DNA from: Candidatus Latescibacteria bacterium 4484_107
GTDB taxonomy: Bacteria > Latescibacterota > 4484-107
Direction of reading: 5' to 3'
Length of the DNA: 7,889 bases
NCBI GenBank assembly: GCA_002059205.1
Contig: MVCQ01000117.1
Location: forward strand, 1 to 7,889
A program made the translations under genes and the position numbers. Below the pieces are notes generated by a model, which was given only the letters and a program-made list of their open reading frames with translations, ran no database searches and was not told where the DNA came from. This document shows positions 5,766 through 7,889 of the stretch, in pieces (position 1 is the stretch's first letter; every line of letters begins with the position of its first letter).

Positions 5766-6337
5766 GTCGAATCAAAAAAAACGTGACACGCTGGCAAATG
5801 CTCGCCGAACAGCAGGCCCAGGACATCTCCGAAAGCCAGGCCGCCATTACCCACTACATCGAGGAATTGGAAAGAAGGCGACAGGAAGCCTTGAAAAGGA
5901 AGGGCCGGATCGCGGGCGATCTTCCTTTCGAGGATATGCAGAAAAACAAGGGGAAACTGCTGTGGCCGATGCGCGGAAAAGTGATTACCCAGTTCGGTCG
6001 GCACAAAGACCCTCAGTTGAAAACGTGGACCTTTAATCGAGGCATTGACATCCGGGCAAAGGAAGGCTCGGAGATCCGGGCTGTCGCTCCGGGTCTCGTA
6101 GTGCTGTCCGACTGGTATCGGGGATATGGCCGGTTTCTCCTTATAGATCACGGACTTGGATACTTCACGCTATACGCGCATCTATCCGAAACCTTCCCCC
6201 AACTCGGCGACTTCGTCCAAACCGGAGAACCCATCGCGACCTCCGGCAAAGCTGGCCTGAACGACACGCCCAAATTACATTTTGAAATCCTCAAAGGAAA
6301 AGAGCCGCTCGATCCGCTGACATGGCTTAAGAAATAG
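5636..6337 (+). CDS. EnvC-like activator, C-terminal part with degenerate LytM/M23 domain
   Basis: Continuation of the preceding gene in the -1 frame; the start given is where coiled-coil sequence resumes (RAQLRVQKDRLEQ), not a start codon. An independent start could be TTG 5666, without a clear ribosome-binding site. Counting from TTG 5666, residues 1-85 are coiled coil including KKQ repeats (23-31). Residues 97-223 are a LytM/peptidase M23 domain: LLWPMRGKVITQFG, NRGIDIRA, ALYAHL-type LYAHL, GDFVQTGEPIA, LHFEILKGKEPLDPLTWL. In active M23 enzymes the zinc and catalytic residues are H-x3-D and H-x-H. Here the first His is Asn124, Asp128 is kept, and HxH reads K203-L-H205. The site is thus degenerate, as in EnvC, which does not cut peptidoglycan but activates AmiA/AmiB-type amidases under FtsEX control. 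The LytM assignment is firm. Whether the protein is made depends on the frameshift being real. Confidence 0.82.
   Translation, partial: RAQLRVQKDRLEQSHRAQLELRQRKIQEENRLKKQKKQKKQALSRIKKNVTRWQMLAEQQAQDISESQAAITHYIEELERRRQEALKRKGRIAGDLPFEDMQKNKGKLLWPMRGKVITQFGRHKDPQLKTWTFNRGIDIRAKEGSEIRAVAPGLVVLSDWYRGYGRFLLIDHGLGYFTLYAHLSETFPQLGDFVQTGEPIATSGKAGLNDTPKLHFEILKGKEPLDPLTWLKK
5732..5758 (+). repeat. 9-bp tandem repeat (AAAAAACAG, three copies) within the envC-like gene
   Basis: Three exact copies of AAAAAACAG. In the LytM frame they encode Lys-Lys-Gln repeats. In the upstream frame each copy forms A-AAA-AAC, a classic -1 slippery heptamer in the correct register, just before that frame's TAA stop at 5763-5765. 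Confidence 0.9.
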
Positions 6338-6359
6338 GAAAAAGTGAAACGTGCTCCAA

Positions 6360-6430
6360 TTTCGGATTGGGGATTTCGGATTTCGGATTAAAAACCCGCG
6401 ATCCCCAGTCACCAATCACCACTCACCAAA
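6360..6430. repeat. Two 7-bp tandem arrays (TTTCGGA and CACCACT families)
   Basis: TTTCGGA (6360-6366), TTGGGGA (6367-6373) and two more TTTCGGA (6374-6387). After 15 bases come CCCCAGT (6403-6409), CACCAAT (6410-6416), CACCACT (6417-6423) and CACCAAA (6424-6430). The second array ends with CACCAAA as at 553-559 and 1485-1491, six bases before the GGAGG of the oxidoreductase gene. The pairing of a G-rich array with a CACCA-type array repeats the arrangement upstream of the first isomerase. Confidence 0.9.
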
Positions 6431-6450
6431 GACAACGGAGGAAACAAGCT

Positions 6451-7320
6451 ATGAGAATAGGCATTGTCGGCGCGGAAAACAGCCACACCGCAGCCATCGC
6501 CAAGACGATTAACGTCCAGAAGCAAATCGAGGACGCGGAGGTGGTATGCGTGTGGGGCGAGAGCAAAAAGTTTGCCGAAGCAGCGGCCGAGGCGGGCCAG
6601 ATCCCGACCATCGTCAATAAACCGGAGGATATGATCGGCATGGTGGATGGCGTTATGCTGGATCATCGCCACGGCAAGGACCATCTCCCTGCAGCCAAAC
6701 CGCTCCTCGAAGCCAGGCTGCCCCTGTTCGTGGATAAGCCCTTCTGCTATCGGACGGCCGAGGGGAAGCGCTTTCTCGCGCGGGCCAGGGAACTCGGCGT
6801 GCCCGTATGTTCCTTTTCCGTGTTGCCCAAGCAGGCGTCTTTTACGGCCGCTCAGGAGGCCATCGGGAAACTTGGGAAAATTCTGTCCGTGGTCTCCACC
6901 GGGCCTTGCGATCTGAAATCCAAGTACGGCGGCGTGTTCTTCTACGGCATCCACCAGGTGGACATGATCCTGCGGGCCGTGGGCTACGATGTGAGCCACG
7001 CTCAGATCAACCGCGGCAAGACCAACCACACGGCCACGCTTTTCTATACGAGCGGAGCCATCGCGACGATGAACCTGCTCGGAGAGGGCCATCCGGCCTT
7101 CCACCTGTCCGTCGTGGGCGAAGAGGGACGCTTCGATGGAGAGATGACGCTGGATGCCAATCACTATCTGCGCGGCGCTCAGAGTTTCGTCCACATGTTC
7201 AAAACCGGAGAGACCGACGAGACAGAGGAGACGATGTTGATGCCGGTGGCGGTTTTGGAGGCGCTGGAGAAGTCTATCGCGCTGAAAAGGCGGGTCAAGG
7301 TGGCGAGGATTGCGGGGTAG
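6451..7320 (+). CDS. Gfo/Idh/MocA-family NAD(P)-dependent oxidoreductase
   Basis: A 289-residue cytoplasmic dehydrogenase of the Gfo/Idh/MocA family, which oxidises or reduces sugars and inositols using NAD(P). The N-terminal Rossmann part starts MRIGIVGAENSH; the usual G-x-G-x-x-G is altered to G-x-V-G-A-E-N, seen in divergent members. Lys96 in FVDKPF matches the conserved EKP lysine. GGVFFYGIHQVD (160-171) carries His168 and Asp171, corresponding to the family's catalytic GxHxxD region. The C-terminal alpha/beta domain includes ATMNLLGEGHPAFHLSVVGEEG (205-226). The protein is shorter than the typical 330-380 residues. The start is ATG 6451 with GGAGG at 6437-6441; the longer frame from 6367 reads through heptamer repeats and is rejected. 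An acidic low-complexity ETDETEE segment is at 254-260. Context suggests a role with the IolB/isomerase genes upstream, but the substrate is unknown. Confidence 0.88.
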   Translation: MRIGIVGAENSHTAAIAKTINVQKQIEDAEVVCVWGESKKFAEAAAEAGQIPTIVNKPEDMIGMVDGVMLDHRHGKDHLPAAKPLLEARLPLFVDKPFCYRTAEGKRFLARARELGVPVCSFSVLPKQASFTAAQEAIGKLGKILSVVSTGPCDLKSKYGGVFFYGIHQVDMILRAVGYDVSHAQINRGKTNHTATLFYTSGAIATMNLLGEGHPAFHLSVVGEEGRFDGEMTLDANHYLRGAQSFVHMFKTGETDETEETMLMPVAVLEALEKSIALKRRVKVARIAG

Positions 7321-7333
7321 GGTGCTGGATGGT

Positions 7334-7364
7334 GATTTCCAAAGTCTTCAAGACTTAGGAAATC
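7334..7364. repeat. 31-bp near-perfect palindrome downstream of the oxidoreductase gene
   Basis: Outer arms GATTTCC (7334-7340) and GGAAATC (7358-7364) are perfectly inverted. Inner arms AAGTCTT (7342-7348) and AAGACTT (7350-7356) are also perfectly inverted around a central C (7349). A single A-A mismatch (7341/7357) separates the two. It starts 14 bases after the stop codon and is not followed by a T-run, so it is not an ordinary intrinsic terminator. It may protect mRNA 3' ends, bind a dimeric protein, or mark a junction. Confidence 0.75.
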
Positions 7365-7383
7365 TATTGCAGGACCAAATCAA

Positions 7384-7417
7384 AAAGGGGAAACGGCTTC
7401 TATGTCGTTTCCCCTTT
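7384..7417. terminator. Strong bidirectional intrinsic terminator
   Basis: A perfect 12-bp stem AAAGGGGAAACG/CGTTTCCCCTTT (7384-7395 and 7406-7417) has a 10-base loop. Read rightward, the T-stretch after it is short. Read leftward, TTTTTGATTT follows the stem, so it is the better terminator for the leftward 46-codon gene, whose stop codon begins right beside it. It probably separates the two converging transcripts. Confidence 0.85.
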
Positions 7418-7558
7418 CTATTCCGAGCTATCTAGGCGATGGCGCGAGATGACACAGTAATTGACGAAATGCTCGAACGCCTTCGTCTGCTCCATGTCCG
7501 CTAGGCCAAACTCCGCCACGAAGTCCCGGAGGTACGCGTCGATGATCCTATCTCTCAT
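7418..7558 (-). CDS. 46-residue protein resembling the N-terminus of AIPR abortive-infection proteins
   Basis: A complete short reading frame of 46 codons plus TAG, starting ATG at 7558 (leftward). The product is hydrophilic: MRDRIIDAYLRDFVAEFGL opens it, and FEHFVNYCVISRH (residues 28-40) is its most distinctive part. The FEHFVNY motif early in the chain, preceded by a D-F-x-x-x-F-x-L pattern, resembles from memory the first 45 or so residues of AIPR-family proteins (abortive infection phage resistance), which are normally several hundred residues long. If so, this is a truncated remnant or a stand-alone N-terminal piece. Supporting signals are GGGAAAGG about 10 bases upstream of ATG, a near-consensus promoter about 230 bp further upstream, and a strong terminator touching the stop codon. 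No membrane segment or signal peptide is visible. Function is unknown; the family resemblance is tentative. Confidence 0.62.
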   Translation of the reverse strand: MRDRIIDAYLRDFVAEFGLADMEQTKAFEHFVNYCVISRHRLDSSE

Positions 7559-7626
7559 CACGGTTCTACCTTTCCCGCAGCTTTACGGTGTACTCGGTTG
7601 TTCCTCCCCCATCTAACCTCTTAGCT

Positions 7627-7647
7627 TATACTGCGCATTGCAGTATA
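7627..7647. promoter_or_regulatory. Operator-like inverted repeat TATACTGC-N5-GCAGTATA
   Basis: Perfect 8-bp arms (7627-7634 and 7640-7647) with a 5-bp spacer. The 21-bp dyad lies in the leader about 70 bases upstream of the 46-codon gene. The spacing fits binding by a dimeric HTH regulator. On the minus strand it contains TATACT, which could serve as a -10 element, but no matching -35 is seen. Confidence 0.5.
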
Positions 7648-7677
7648 TTACAATCTGGGCTTCTACCTATTTTTCTG

Positions 7678-7701
7678 TTTAATCTATTATTTAATCTATT
7701 A
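7678..7701. repeat. 12-bp direct tandem repeat, two copies
   Basis: TTTAATCTATTA occurs twice back to back (7678-7689 and 7690-7701). It is very A+T-rich and lies in the leader of the leftward gene. It could be iteron-like or a regulator site, or a simple duplication. Confidence 0.8.
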
Positions 7702-7784
7702 TTACGACCAGAAACTTTGTTTCACAATAGGCGAGTTGACGTATAACACTCTTCCTTAAAGATCAAAAGGAACGCGTATGTGCT

Positions 7785-7813
7785 AATATAACAGGGCTTC
7801 GGGCTTCTGTCAA
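7785..7813 (-). promoter_or_regulatory. Near-consensus sigma-70 promoter, leftward
   Basis: On the minus strand, TTGACA (7808-7813, perfect -35) is followed by a 17-bp spacer and TATATT (7785-7790, five of six matches to -10). Transcription would start near 7778 and run about 220 bases before the ATG at 7558. The spacer contains two tandem GGGCTTC heptamers (7794-7807 on the plus strand). Confidence 0.72.
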
Positions 7814-7889
7814 GGGCTTTCTACTTCTGGCCGCCCCCCAAAATTTTTTAGTAGTTGAGTGGGAGCAGTAGTTGTGCTTCCGTACTGAG

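Larger units (their letters stand above)
7559..7889. other. Non-coding, partly A+T-rich leader and flank of the leftward gene
   Basis: About 330 bp with no convincing gene on either strand. Positions 7640-7790 are distinctly richer in A+T than the rest of the window. It contains an inverted repeat (7627-7647), a 12-bp direct repeat (7678-7701) and a leftward promoter (7785-7813). The last 75 bases show nothing recognisable beyond two GGGCTTC units at 7794-7807. The composition and absence of right-hand genes suggest acquired DNA. Confidence 0.6.

Noticed and set aside
6367..6450. N-terminal extension of the Gfo/Idh/MocA oxidoreductase
   Set aside because: It encodes translated heptamer repeats. 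ATG 6451 begins the Rossmann strand MRIGIVG and has its own GGAGG.
7559..7610. Nine-codon frame in the leader of the 46-codon gene
   Set aside because: It is too short and has no supporting signal beyond an ATG on the minus strand.
7736..7765. Rightward promoter starting with TTGACG
   Set aside because: No -10-like sequence at 16-18 bp spacing and no rightward gene before the window end.

Overview
The window looks like chromosomal DNA of a Gram-negative bacterium. It has moderately high G+C, about seven genes all reading rightward, and an ftsE-ftsX-envC-type cell-division module. The sugar-enzyme content (two TIM-barrel isomerases, an IolB and a Gfo/Idh/MocA oxidoreductase) resembles uncultivated groups such as Poribacteria or PVC-type bacteria, but that placement is a guess and no marker gene here decides it.

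Layout. Positions 1-475 hold the C-terminal third of a galactokinase that enters from outside the window. Positions 580-3272 carry a carbohydrate block: a TIM-barrel sugar isomerase/epimerase, an IolB-type 5-deoxy-glucuronate isomerase, and a second TIM-barrel protein that has lost two of the four usual metal ligands. Positions 3338-6337 hold ftsE, ftsX and an EnvC-like LytM protein. FtsEX normally uses ATP to control EnvC in the periplasm, which in turn switches on cell-wall amidases at the septum. Positions 6451-7320 encode a Gfo/Idh/MocA-family NAD(P)-dependent oxidoreductase, probably part of the same sugar metabolism. From 7321 onward the character changes: two strong hairpins, then a compact leftward unit with a near-consensus promoter, a long leader, and a 46-codon gene resembling the start of AIPR-type abortive-infection proteins. 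This stretch is more A+T-rich in part and looks foreign.

Three features stand out. First, almost every intergenic gap is filled with short tandem arrays whose unit is always 7 bp although the unit sequence differs (GATTAGG, CACCACT, TTTCACG, TTTTCAT, TTTCGGA, a degenerate YGYTYYA). One family recurs upstream of three sugar-enzyme genes and ends in the same unit each time. Second, a 187-bp MITE-like element with 14-bp perfect terminal inverted repeats lies between ftsE and ftsX. It supplies the ftsE stop codon, carries an intrinsic terminator, and contains two sub-terminal hairpins whose stems differ by compensating changes. Third, the division module has several oddities together: FtsE has Gln in place of the Walker B catalytic Glu, ftsE and ftsX are split by the element, and the envC-like gene is broken by a -1 frameshift in its coiled-coil region.

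No tRNA, rRNA or CRISPR array was seen.
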